This document shows, piece after piece, positions 1-8,118 of a DNA stretch of 52,922 bases. Origin of the DNA: Clostridia bacterium (GTDB lineage: Bacteria; Bacillota; Clostridia; Christensenellales; Christensenellaceae); the NCBI GenBank assembly GCA_014805015.1, contig JAAUYQ010000041.1:47802-100723 (forward strand). Direction: 5' to 3'. The notes below the pieces were generated by a model. The model searched no databases. It saw only the letters and a program-made list of their open reading frames with translations, and had not been told where the DNA came from. A program made the translations under genes and the position numbers. The first letter of the stretch is position 1. Every line of letters begins with the position of its first letter.

Positions 1-1001
1 ACTTTTGCGAGCTGGTCCCGCAGGTTTTCCCCAAGCATCTCGCTCATCGGGAGATCCTCGGCACCCTGGAAGTCTTCATACTCCCGGCCAAGCGCTTCTT
101 CGAGGGCTTCGGTGCGATCCACCGAGACAGCCTGGTTGTCCCGATCCATAACGTCGATGAGCTGTTCCTTGGCGGCCAGCTGCGCTTCAAGATCCCGGAT
201 GCGTCTCTGCAGCGCCGGATCCGCCGATTGCGTCCCCGCAGCCGGAGTGGCGGCAGCCTGCGCGGCATTCTGCTCAAGTTCCCGCAGATATGGAACCAGA
301 TCCTGCAGAGCAGCCACTGCGCGCTCGAAGTCTCCGGATCTGCTCTGCGAAGGCAGGACAGGCGGTGCAGCCGACGCTGGGGTGGAGGCAGACAGGCTGG
401 TCCAGGCGAGCAGCCTTTCCCGGGCGTGCTGCTTGGCCGCTGTCCAGGTTTTCCCGCCTGCATCGGGCATAAGGTCTGCCAGCATCCGGGCAAAAGCATC
501 ACGCTCGGACGCTTCCAGACCCACGGCCTCGTAATCCGGAAGGGCGGTTTTTGCGTTTAGAACGCCTGCGAGGTCTTCCCGCACGCGGGTCTCAGCGAAC
601 TGAATGTAGCCGCCCGTTTTGCGCGCGAGCCGGGTGACAGAGCGGATAAGCAGACTGATCTGATCTGCCGAGGCACCTCGATTCAGCAGATGCGCCAGTA
701 CGCGAAGCTGCGCTGCCAGCTGCTGTGAACGGACAGTGGCAGCCTGTGCTGGGTACTCTGTCAGCTGCCGGACCAGAGCCGGCGGATCCGCACTTTCCTC
801 CCAGAAATCCGCAAAGGCGTCTGCCGCATGGAATTTGCTGCCGCTGTGCAGCAGCGCGCAGGTCTGCTCTGTCAGGCCACTGCTGCGAACCAGACTGAGC
901 CAGGTACTGCAGTAACTTTTCTGCGCCTTGACCGGCGGCTTGGTGCTTCTGTACTGTGCCAGCAGTTCATCCAGCTGCTGAGCCAATTGCGTCTCCGACA
1001 T
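1..1001 (-). CDS. Unknown alpha-helical protein, C-terminus beyond the window edge
   Basis: An open frame of 333 codons runs from an ATG at 1001 to the left edge without a stop, so the protein is cut off at its C-terminus. It begins MSETQLAQQLDELLAQYRS and is rich in Ala, Gln, Leu and Glu; the part near residues 225-300 (ERAVAALQDLVPYLRELEQ, then RIRDLEAQLAAKEQL) looks like coiled coil. There is no signal peptide or membrane segment in the visible part. A GGAG motif lies about 7 bases before the ATG and a good minus-strand promoter lies at 1212-1240. I do not recognise the family. The reading frame is supported by its length, composition and start context only. Confidence 0.7.
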   Translation of the reverse strand, partial: MSETQLAQQLDELLAQYRSTKPPVKAQKSYCSTWLSLVRSSGLTEQTCALLHSGSKFHAADAFADFWEESADPPALVRQLTEYPAQAATVRSQQLAAQLRVLAHLLNRGASADQISLLIRSVTRLARKTGGYIQFAETRVREDLAGVLNAKTALPDYEAVGLEASERDAFARMLADLMPDAGGKTWTAAKQHARERLLAWTSLSASTPASAAPPVLPSQSRSGDFERAVAALQDLVPYLRELEQNAAQAAATPAAGTQSADPALQRRIRDLEAQLAAKEQLIDVMDRDNQAVSVDRTEALEEALGREYEDFQGAEDLPMSEMLGENLRDQLAK

Positions 1002-1328
1002 CTGCGTCTCCTGTTCAGTGCCGGACCTATCGTGCCCGGCAGGGGCTGTCCTGCGATTTCCATTGCGTGCAGCCTGGGTAAGACGGAATTGCACACCGAA
1101 CACACGAAAACAAAGCCGCCAAGGCAGCTGCGCTCTCTTGCTATCTGTTTTTTCGGGACCCCGTCTATTTGAAGGGCGCTGCACTGGACGGCAGGATTTC
1201 GTATGCGTTCTATTGTACCGTCCTGCAACGTATGCTTCAAGACAAAACGTCTGAATCCGTTTGCTGCCGGCCGTGACATCTGCTTTGACATATATACTTC
1301 TGGCAGCAGTCGCGAAGCTGTTTCAGAT
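1002..1328. other. Intergenic leader region, no gene seen
   Basis: Holds the minus-strand promoter at 1212-1240 and the long leader of the gene at 1-1001. In that leader a short GC hairpin (GCTGC/GCGGC near 1115-1130) followed on the minus strand by TTTGTTTT could act as a weak attenuator. No credible coding frame is visible on either strand. Confidence 0.4.
1212..1240 (-). promoter_or_regulatory. Sigma-A type promoter for the gene at 1-1001
   Basis: On the minus strand TTGAAG (1240-1235) is followed after exactly 17 bases by TACAAT (1217-1212). Both hexamers are close to the consensus. The transcript would have a leader of about 200 bases before the ATG at 1001. Confidence 0.6.
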
Positions 1329-1942
1329 ATGAAGGAAGGGTTCTTTTATGCAATATGTATTGGCATCAGTACTTGCGGTACCTTGCTCACAGCTGCAGCG
1401 CTGGATTCCGAAACGCGGACTTCTGTCCGCTCGGAAAAGCTGAAACCCTCCCACTGGGCAGTTCTTAAATTTGCCGAAGGTTTGCAGCGCACTTTCCCTG
1501 ACCATCGTTTGGCTTGGAGTGGACCGGCTTTCCGCTGTGCAGGGCGCTTCAGCAGGCAGGATATGAGTGTCACGTTCTGCCGCCGGCGGCAGAACGTGCG
1601 GCTGGCGGCAGGAAGAAAGCGGATCGGTGGGACGCAGCAGATATTGCGGTGTGTCTGCCCGACCATACCCATTCTGACGTATACGTACCGACGGAAGACG
1701 AAGAAACCGCCCAGAAATTGGCGTATATGCGCGAATTTCTGGAAGGCATGCTCGATGACTCCAAGCAGCGGGACCTCGACTTTTGCCAGCGCCGTAAGCT
1801 GGTCTTCAAGGGGACAGGACTGTACTGGACAAATGAGCATCTGGACTGGGCGCGAACAGTGGAGATCAGTGAGCGGCCGCGGGAAATGCTGAATGGTTAC
1901 CTGCAGAAATTTGGTCATTTGCAAGAGGCGACAAGAGAATAA
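1329..1942 (+). pseudogene. IS110-family transposase remnant, frameshifted and truncated
   Basis: Two frames together resemble the N-terminal DEDD domain of IS110-type transposases. The first (from about 1329, frame of CIGISTCGTLLTAAALDSET and AVLKFAEGLQRTFPDHR) ends in similarity near 1508; the second (from 1514: TGFPLCRALQQAGYECHVLPP, then KKADRWDAADIA, then DVYVPTEDEETAQKLAYMRE) continues it in another frame. The KKADRWDA stretch matches the family's K-x-D-R-x-D-A motif. The first catalytic Asp (normally GIDV) reads GIST here. The frame stops at 1942, so the C-terminal Transposase_20 half is missing. It is a dead relic; I see no clear ends or target repeats. Confidence 0.7.
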
Positions 1943-2265
1943 CTGGGTTGGGCGGCGAAAGCGGCCCAGCAGATATTTCCCCGAAACGGCATCCGGAAAG
2001 CTCGGAAAGAGCTGAACCCGGCTCTCGTCTGTGGCTGATATTCTGCCGGTTCCAGGGCCCGGATCGTTACGCGCTGTACCTGGCGGGAAGGACGCGAATG
2101 GTCAGCGCTTTGTCCTGCGTCCGAAGCCGTACTGAAACGGAAACCACAAGCGTGAAGAGTGCCCGCGCTTTGCCTGACGGTTATACTGACGGGCACCAAG
2201 ATTTGCCTTCGACTCGAGCAGCCTCGGTTCTGTGGGCACAGGAAGCCACGTTGATTTGGCAGATG
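1943..2265. other. Gene-free stretch, probably decayed IS sequence
   Basis: No convincing frame on either strand. It joins the transposase remnant on the left to the convergent AlbA_2 gene on the right. I could not recognise the missing transposase C-terminal half in it. Confidence 0.35.
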
Positions 2266-3816
2266 TCACGGCTCGTCAGTATAACTGGATTCGGGATCCT
2301 GGGCGGCAGCATCTGTCAGAACCCATTTGCCACTCCGATTGCTGCCGATCCGCGCAGCAAGCCCAAGCTTCACCAGCTGTCCCATCTGGTACTGAACCTT
2401 TCGAGGTGTCCAGTGAAGCTGTTTGCTCAGGGCGCTATAAGTGTGCTTCGGCTCGTCCGCAATTGCTCGCAGTGCATCAAGGAGTCTTTGCTGGTCTGTC
2501 AGAGGTGCAGCTGCGGGGGGGATCTGCTTGGATCTGCCGTTTTGGTCTGGTCTGCTCTGCGCTGTCGATTCTGCAGGCTGTGTGCCGCGCTGTGCTGGAT
2601 CGAGCACGCCATAAGCGTCTGTTTCGAAAGGCCGCCGAAATAACTCAATGCGGAAGCTTGACGGTCCAGCTGTGATTTGGGGCTCGCCAAGTCCATACAA
2701 CTCCGATTCGTGATAGATCCGCGGAATGCCAGTGCCCCATTTTTCTATGAGATGCATATACAGAAAAACAGCAGCAATCCCCTCATTGCGAATACGGGAA
2801 TACCCTTGTCTGAGTTCGTGCACAGACAGCTCTGCGCTCAGCTGCCCCGGGCTTGTCACTTCGAGACGATCGTCGAACAGTGCCACCTGGACGCAGCCCC
2901 GCTGGAGGTACGACCGATGTGCGACTGCGTTGGCAATCATCTCCCGCACGCTGGCAACGGGGAGTTCGTAGAAGTCCTGCCGCTGGGGTCCCGTGATTCG
3001 AGATCCCAGACTGATATGTTCCAGAACAAAGCTGGTTGCATCCTCCACCTGTTGATCGATGGGGCCGTATATGTCCTTCTTGTCCAGGAAGTTTCTTCTG
3101 TCTGTCCCCTTGAACACAGCACACTGGATGTAGGCATACGGAAACAGGTCCAGTCTGCCGTCCAGGAGCAGGAAACCGTTGGACGGATAGAATGGTCCGT
3201 TTTGGTGACGGCGATACAGCAGTTTCCAGTTCAGAAGCTGATTGACAGTGAGCGGCTTGGTCTCCTTCGGCTCGCTGGAAAGGTAGTCCAGGGAACGTGC
3301 ATGTTCTGTTATTCGGGCACACAGCGCGTGAGCCTCCTCTTCGGATACGTCTATATCGCGCTGCGCAAGCTCGTCATACGAGTATCGAGTACCTTCCAGC
3401 AGGAGCTCCTGAATTGTTTCAAAGCCGGCATGTCGTGTCTCGCTCCCAAGCCGGACGTAAGTTCCGTCAATCAGGCCCGCTTTTTTTATGTAGTAAGGTT
3501 TATGCATTCCAGGAGGCACGTCAACAACGATGATGCTCTTCCCTTGGATCGTCTCCACCTGCACGTCTGCGACTACGTGCGGTGAGCATGCATCGTAGAT
3601 ACTGTTCGCGACAGCATCCCGTGCAGAGCTGACTTCGTCAGGCGGGATTCCAATGATTTCCCATGTCTGATCGCGAACACCAAAAATCAGCCTGCCGCCT
3701 TTTCCGTTGGCGAAGGCAACAGCTGTTTTCAGGAATTTTTCGTGTTTCTCGGGGATCTGTACCTTGAATTCGTAGGTGTCACTCTCCCCATGAGCAAATC
3801 TCAGTTTTTCGAGCAT
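2266..3816 (-). CDS. AlbA_2 / HATPase_c_4 domain transcriptional regulator-like protein
   Basis: A 516-residue cytoplasmic protein. Residues about 1-130 form an AlbA_2 (Schlafen-like) domain: TYEFKVQIPEKHEKFLKTA and FANGKGGRLIFGVRD are typical. Residues about 285-375 carry the RecG-like HATPase_c_4 region (ASVREMIANAVAHRSY, then EKWGTGIPRI). A Pro/Gln-rich linker near 410-435 leads to a C-terminal winged helix (about 440-500, TYSALSKQLHWTPRKVQYQM) that probably binds DNA. Such proteins are annotated as putative transcriptional regulators or ATP-binding proteins; their targets are mostly unknown and none is evident here. It stands alone, convergent to the IS110 remnant, and starts with ATG at 3816. 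Confidence 0.85.
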   Translation of the reverse strand: MLEKLRFAHGESDTYEFKVQIPEKHEKFLKTAVAFANGKGGRLIFGVRDQTWEIIGIPPDEVSSARDAVANSIYDACSPHVVADVQVETIQGKSIIVVDVPPGMHKPYYIKKAGLIDGTYVRLGSETRHAGFETIQELLLEGTRYSYDELAQRDIDVSEEEAHALCARITEHARSLDYLSSEPKETKPLTVNQLLNWKLLYRRHQNGPFYPSNGFLLLDGRLDLFPYAYIQCAVFKGTDRRNFLDKKDIYGPIDQQVEDATSFVLEHISLGSRITGPQRQDFYELPVASVREMIANAVAHRSYLQRGCVQVALFDDRLEVTSPGQLSAELSVHELRQGYSRIRNEGIAAVFLYMHLIEKWGTGIPRIYHESELYGLGEPQITAGPSSFRIELFRRPFETDAYGVLDPAQRGTQPAESTAQSRPDQNGRSKQIPPAAAPLTDQQRLLDALRAIADEPKHTYSALSKQLHWTPRKVQYQMGQLVKLGLAARIGSNRSGKWVLTDAAAQDPESSYTDEP

Positions 3817-4459
3817 GCATTAGCTCCGCGTCCCTTTAGGACTCATGCAAGAATTAAGTCGACAAAAGATGAAGACAGATAGACTGAAGCGCACGGCTGC
3901 CTGTCTAAAGCTGACGGACTTGTGTTTCACACGTCCACAATAAGACAACAATCTTCGCGCCAGGAATCCCCGATTCTGCAGCGTGTCTGGATCCCGGTAG
4001 GGATCCTCAACGCCGGGGACTGTTTTGGAACAGGCAAGTCCCGCATGGAGTGAGAATACTCTGACTGCGCAGTGTTACGATCTGACGGCTTGCATCCGAT
4101 GTTTATAACGTGCGCGTTACAATCCGACGGCTTGCATCCGATGTTTATAACGTGAACGTTACGATCCGACGGCTTGCATCCGATGTTTATAACGTGAACG
4201 TTACGATCCGACAGCTTACATCCAATGTTTGTAACGTCAGGCTCTGGATCGGAACGTTGCGTCTCCCCTTGCCCTCTTTGTTACTTGTTTCGGCTCCAAA
4301 AGGTCACTGATTCCGCAAGATTTATGATGTATTTGTATTGTAGCACAATTGCGGAGAGTGCCTGCTGCAGCAGAATGCAGAATTTGTTTGCCCTGCGCGA
4401 TCCTACCGCCTGCCACTTGCAAGACCGCAGCCAAACCGCAGGCTGATATGTATGTCCGA
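3817..4459. other. Long intergenic region with tandem repeats
   Basis: More than 600 bases without a credible gene. It contains the four-copy 42-bp tandem repeat at 4074-4241 and otherwise nonrepetitive sequence. The frame that reads through the repeats is explained by the unit length being a multiple of three. Confidence 0.5.
4074..4241. repeat. 42-bp tandem repeat, four copies
   Basis: Units start at 4074, 4116, 4158 and 4200, each 42 bases. Units 2 and 3 differ by one base; units 1 and 4 are more divergent. The unit begins GTTACGATCCGACGGCTTGC and ends TTTATAACGTGAAC. Each unit is bounded by an imperfect inverted repeat; in the last it is exact (CGTTAC ... GTAACG). There are no unique spacers, so it is not a CRISPR array. 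Confidence 0.95.
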
Positions 4460-4471
4460 TACAGTACTGTA
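4460..4471. promoter_or_regulatory. 12-bp perfect palindrome, candidate PadR operator
   Basis: TACAGTACTGTA is a perfect palindrome about 32 bases upstream of the -35 element at 4503. PadR-family regulators often bind A/T-rich dyads with TGTA/TACA half-sites and control their own operon, so this is a candidate operator for the regulator at 4729. Inference from position and symmetry only. Confidence 0.45.
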
Positions 4472-4502
4472 ACGGATACAGATACTCATGAAAAAATATA
4501 CA

Positions 4503-4531
4503 TTGCGTGATGAGGTATAGTCGGATATACT
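4503..4531 (+). promoter_or_regulatory. Promoter of the PadR operon
   Basis: TTGCGT (4503-4508), a 17-base spacer and TATACT (4526-4531). It sits upstream of the small ORF at 4584 and the padR gene. Confidence 0.65.
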
Positions 4532-4583
4532 GGTACCTAACCTGAGAAGGGAAGCAGAACCGAATATGTTGGAGGGACAAAGG

Positions 4584-4682
4584 ATGCAAGTAAAACGTGT
4601 GATACGCAGTCTGCTGGATGCGGCGCTGCTGCTGACTGGGACGGTCTGGGTAGGCGGCCTGCGGAAAGTCCGGTTCCTGTGA
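4584..4682 (+). CDS. Possible 32-residue membrane peptide leading the PadR operon
   Basis: ATG at 4584 preceded by GGAGG with about 8 bases spacing, and by a clear promoter. The product begins MQVKRVIRSLLDAALLL and has one hydrophobic segment of about 16 residues flanked by basic residues. The stop at 4682 is 46 bases before padR. It could be a real small membrane protein or a translated leader. No family is recognisable. The start signals are better than chance would give, but the short length limits confidence. Confidence 0.4.
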   Translation: MQVKRVIRSLLDAALLLTGTVWVGGLRKVRFL

Positions 4683-4728
4683 GGCGGATGCAGGGCACCC
4701 GGCACATCTGTTAGGAGGTGAGCGGTAT

Positions 4729-5058
4729 ATGTCGATCGCGTCTGATCTCATACGCGGACATACCGAAACAATTATACTGGCGCAGCTCTCCGAAAAAGAC
4801 AGCTACGGGTACGAAATCAACAAGCGGATCCAGGAACTCACAGACGGGGCTTATGAGCTCAAGGAAGCCACACTGTATTCGGCCTTCCGCCGTCTGGAGA
4901 AGAACGGTATGATCCAGTCTTACTGGGGTGACCAGAACACCGGTGCCCGGCGCCGCTACTACGCGATCACGGACCTTGGGCGGGCGCAGCTTGAGCAGAA
5001 CAAGGAAGATTGGAAACAGAGCCGCAAGCTTATCGACCGCATGATTCTTGGAGTGTAG
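4729..5058 (+). CDS. PadR-family transcriptional regulator
   Basis: A 109-residue winged-helix regulator: RGHTETIILAQLSEKDSYGYEI and the wing KEATLYSAFRRLEKNGMI ... GARRRYYAITDLG are the PadR signature. An AGGAGGTGAG ribosome binding site precedes ATG at 4729. The stop is 4 bases before the DUF1700-like gene, so the two are co-transcribed. PadR regulators usually repress their own operon and respond to membrane or phenolic stress; here the operon encodes envelope-associated proteins, so an envelope signal is a reasonable guess. Confidence 0.93.
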   Translation: MSIASDLIRGHTETIILAQLSEKDSYGYEINKRIQELTDGAYELKEATLYSAFRRLEKNGMIQSYWGDQNTGARRRYYAITDLGRAQLEQNKEDWKQSRKLIDRMILGV

Positions 5059-5062
5059 AGGA

Positions 5063-5731
5063 ATGGAAGAAAAACTCAGAGCGCACGTCATGGGCCTGTT
5101 TGAAGGCGCACCGATGACCAAGCAGATGATCGAGGTGCGGGAGGAAATCCTGACTAATGTCAGGGAACGGTACCAGGACCTGATTGCCGCCGGCGCTTCG
5201 CCGGAGGAGGCGTATGAAATATCGAAGGGCAGTATTGGGAATTTGGAGGAGATTATGAAGACACTCGAAGAGCAGGATGCGGCAGAAGGGATCACCTTCG
5301 CGGCCGCTCCGGAGGATGTGGAGGCCAAAAAGAAGAAGTACGCGCTCGACGGCATCGCTGTGGCCCTGTTTATTCTGAGTCCGGTATGGCTGATTGCACT
5401 CTCAAGCTTCGATGCCTGGCTGGCGGGCTTGATCGGCATGTTCGCCTTCATTGCCATTGGCTCCGGCCTGAAAGTGTACGCGAGCGGGGTATACCAGCCG
5501 GCACAGAATGTCCCGGTGGACAGCAGCATGATGGAAGAGTACCGGCAGTGGCACTCTTCGCGCCAGATGGAGCAGAGACAGCTCAAGCTCTATGAGGGAA
5601 TTCTGTGGCCGCTGATTGTGGCTGCCTATTTTATCATCTCTTTTGCCACGCACGCCTGGTATATCACCTGGGTGATCTTCCTGATCGGGGCCGCGATTGA
5701 ACAGCTGATGAAGCTCGCGGTCAGCAAATGA
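5063..5731 (+). CDS. DUF1700 / permease-prefix-like membrane protein
   Basis: A protein of 222 residues from ATG 5063, chosen because GGAG lies about 9 bases upstream and the longer frame overlaps padR. The cytoplasmic N-terminal third (TNVRERYQDLIAAGASPEEAYEISKGSIGNLEEI) matches the helical domain found before DUF1700 and permease-prefix proteins. Two hydrophobic segments lie near residues 98-140 and two near 180-215. In Bacillota such proteins follow padR genes and are thought to act with it in sensing the membrane. The exact activity is unknown. Confidence 0.8.
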   Translation: MEEKLRAHVMGLFEGAPMTKQMIEVREEILTNVRERYQDLIAAGASPEEAYEISKGSIGNLEEIMKTLEEQDAAEGITFAAAPEDVEAKKKKYALDGIAVALFILSPVWLIALSSFDAWLAGLIGMFAFIAIGSGLKVYASGVYQPAQNVPVDSSMMEEYRQWHSSRQMEQRQLKLYEGILWPLIVAAYFIISFATHAWYITWVIFLIGAAIEQLMKLAVSK

Positions 5732-5771
5732 CTTTGTACGGCATGCTGCCAGGCAGGGAAGGAGTTTTCAG

Positions 5772-6782
5772 GTGAACAAGAGAGCGATGATCGTGATCTT
5801 CTCTGTGGTCATTGCCGTGCTGATCGGGATCATGATCTGGGAGATTTCGGCACACAGCAGCTGGAATAATTTCAGCGCCGGCTCCAGTCCGGTAAGCAGA
5901 GCCGGCCTGAGTCCGGGCGTGGCGTTTGAGTTTGCGGCTGCAGACGTCAGAGAACTGGATGTGGACCTTCTGTCTGAGGCAGTCCGGATAGAGACAGGAG
6001 ACGGCGACAAGGTGGTGGTTGAGCAGACCGCGTCGCGGGACATTCCGTCGCGCGATCAGATTTTCTGCGGCCTGCGAGGCGGCATTCTTACGGTGCAGAG
6101 TCCAGTGTCCGGCGTGTACAGCTGCGGACCGGATGTGCGGGTCAGTTCGGAGGTAGTCGTGCGGATTCCAGAGTCCCTGCGCGCCGCCGCCAATGTGGAG
6201 ACCATGTCCGGACGGATCCAGGCAGCAAGCCTGCAGTTTACTGACCTCAGCATGCAGTCCGCTTCCGGCAGCATCAGCCTGCAGAACGTGACCGCCAGGG
6301 AAACGGACCTGGAAACGATGTCCGGCGATATCGATGTTGCGGACTGCAGACTCGAAGCGCTCGAGAGCGAGGCTGCCTCCGGATCCATTCAGGTGGAAGG
6401 TGATGTTGCACAGACTGTGCAGTTTGAGAGTGCCAGTGGTGCGCAGTATTTTCGGGGAACAGCCGGGGACTTCAGTGCTTCTTCTGCTTCCGGGGATATC
6501 CGCGCCGAGCTTGAGGGCACTGCCGGCATCCGCGCCGAGACGATGAGCGGGACAGTGGAAGTCACGTGCCCGGATGCGTCGCGGCTTCAGCAGATTGAGG
6601 CCGAGACGGCTTCGGGCAGTGTGCGGATCGGTGTGCCGCGGGGAACCGCGCTGCAGCTGAATTTCGAGTCCGGTTCGGGGACGCTCAGCCTGGACGAGGC
6701 GGGCGGGATCCGAATCGGGTCTGGAATTGCGGTGGATGTGGAAACAATGAGCGGCGACCTCTCTGTCCGCGGTCTTGCCTAG
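5772..6782 (+). CDS. DUF4097 family beta-strand repeat protein (first copy)
   Basis: 336 residues starting at GTG 5772 behind GGAAGGAG. One N-terminal membrane segment (about residues 5-25) anchors an outside domain made of short repeated strands: ETMSGRIQAAS, SASGSISLQN, ETMSGDIDVAD, EAASGSIQVEG, SASGDIRAELEG and so on, the S-G-x-I/V pattern of DUF4097. The fold is a beta helix or solenoid. It overlaps the reading region of the next gene by a few bases and is paralogous to it. DUF4097 proteins follow PadR/DUF1700 pairs and are linked to envelope stress; the molecular role is unknown. Confidence 0.9.
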   Translation: MNKRAMIVIFSVVIAVLIGIMIWEISAHSSWNNFSAGSSPVSRAGLSPGVAFEFAAADVRELDVDLLSEAVRIETGDGDKVVVEQTASRDIPSRDQIFCGLRGGILTVQSPVSGVYSCGPDVRVSSEVVVRIPESLRAAANVETMSGRIQAASLQFTDLSMQSASGSISLQNVTARETDLETMSGDIDVADCRLEALESEAASGSIQVEGDVAQTVQFESASGAQYFRGTAGDFSASSASGDIRAELEGTAGIRAETMSGTVEVTCPDASRLQQIEAETASGSVRIGVPRGTALQLNFESGSGTLSLDEAGGIRIGSGIAVDVETMSGDLSVRGLA

Positions 6783-6792
6783 GAGGAGCATC

Positions 6793-7794
6793 ATGCGCAG
6801 GTATACCATGATCGCCCTGTTCAGCGTTGTCATTGTGGTGCTCTGCATTGTTCTTGTGACGGGAATCAATGCGTCGCGCCTGCCATGGCAGTGGCCCCGG
6901 TCAGCTGGGCGGGAGACGATGACGCAGTCGTTCGAATTTGCGGCTGAAGATGTGCAGAACATGAATATGCGGCTCACGTTTCATGATGTCCGCATCATTC
7001 CTGGCGAGGCCGATACTGTCCGGATTGAGGAATGGTCGGATCAGCCGCTTTCGGATCCGATCCGGCTCCGCTGTCAGCTGGCGGGAGGCACGCTCGAGGC
7101 GGATACATTGTCCGGCGGCACGGGATGCAGCTTTTTCGGGCAGCATCCCCGTGTTCAGATTGTTGTCGCGGTGCCGCCCAAATCCGGTCTGGCTGTGCAG
7201 GCCTGGACTGGAGCCGGAGATCTGGACGTACAGGATGTCCGGCTCGGGGATATCAGTCTGTCCACAGGAGCCGGAGACATTGTTCTCAGTGACACGGAGG
7301 CCGGCGGCAGTGTCCTCCATACCAGCGCCGGTGATATCGACGTGCTGGCGGGAACAAGACTCCAGTCCATGGACAGTTCCTCTGCGGCGGGATCCGTAGA
7401 TGTGGAGGCCGAAGTGAACAATCAGGCTGTACTGAGCAGCGCCAGCGGTGATGTCCGTTTCATCGGAAGCTGCCGCAGTTTTGATGCCAGCACTGGAGCG
7501 GGGAATGTGGATGGGTCGTTCGAGCGCGTAAAGAGCGTGAAAGCAACATCCTCTGCCGGTGATGTCGACCTGCTTATGCAGAAGAATACCGGAGTCAGGG
7601 AGATCTTCGCGGACAGCGGCGTTGGGGACATCTCGGTCGGACTGCCGGCGGGGTCCAGAATCCAGCTCAAGGAGTCCCGCGGGCTTGGAGACCTGGAGCT
7701 CGAGAATAAGGCAGGCTTTGAGATTACTTCGGAAGATGCCATTCTGCTTGATCTGCACGCCTCAGCGGGAGATATTGAGCTGTTCAGCAGCTGA
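6793..7794 (+). CDS. DUF4097 family beta-strand repeat protein (second copy)
   Basis: 333 residues from ATG 6793, preceded by AGGAGGAGC only 11 bases after the stop of the first copy. The architecture is the same: an N-terminal anchor (about residues 6-24) and repeats such as GAGDLDVQDVRLG, GAGDIVLSD, SAGDIDVLAG, AAGSVDVEAEV, SAGDVDLLM. The repeats here read mostly S/G-A-G-D instead of the S-G of the first copy, so the duplication is old and the two have diverged. The operon ends at the hairpin at 7831-7888. Confidence 0.9.
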   Translation: MRRYTMIALFSVVIVVLCIVLVTGINASRLPWQWPRSAGRETMTQSFEFAAEDVQNMNMRLTFHDVRIIPGEADTVRIEEWSDQPLSDPIRLRCQLAGGTLEADTLSGGTGCSFFGQHPRVQIVVAVPPKSGLAVQAWTGAGDLDVQDVRLGDISLSTGAGDIVLSDTEAGGSVLHTSAGDIDVLAGTRLQSMDSSSAAGSVDVEAEVNNQAVLSSASGDVRFIGSCRSFDASTGAGNVDGSFERVKSVKATSSAGDVDLLMQKNTGVREIFADSGVGDISVGLPAGSRIQLKESRGLGDLELENKAGFEITSEDAILLDLHASAGDIELFSS

Positions 7795-8118
7795 TGGCAT
7801 GCTGCGATGTTTTCCGTACAGTTCCTTCAGCGGCAGGTGGAGCCGGGCAGTCTGAGACGTGCTGCCTGGGTACACCTGCCGTCTTTTTGCTGCGGACGGG
7901 AATACGGAGGCCCAGGCCTTTATCTGGCCCCGCGCGGACTGCCGTCAGACTACGTCTGTGCCTCCTCCGGCTGGCGCTGTCCTTGCACGGGATGTTCTCT
8001 TCTGTCAGTATATTCCTGGCAGGACGTTTGGGACGTCCACAGTCGGTCTTTCTATAGGATTCTGGTCGGGGAAGTGGGGCTCCGCTGCTGAACCTTGGCT
8101 CCTGAAAGGAAATAATTC
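7795..8118. other. Intergenic region with terminator, no gene seen
   Basis: Holds the long hairpin terminator at 7831-7888 and the upstream region of the NmrA-like gene. The next gene has GAAAGGAAA as ribosome binding site at about 8105. I could not pick a convincing promoter; TTGCAC near 7983 is followed by TATATT at a poor 20-base spacing. Confidence 0.4.
7831..7888 (+). terminator. Intrinsic terminator after the DUF4097 operon
   Basis: CGGCAGGTG (7831-7839) pairs perfectly with CACCTGCCG (7873-7881), with an inner CGGGCAG/CTGCCTG stem, and is followed by TCTTTTT. Confidence 0.7.

Noticed and set aside
4074..4241. Possible CRISPR array
   Set aside because: The repeats are directly contiguous without unique spacers and there are no cas genes.
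4110..4310. ORF reading through the 42-bp repeats with a 14-residue repeated sequence
   Set aside because: The repeat unit is a multiple of three, so open frames arise by chance; there is no ribosome binding site or other gene-like property.
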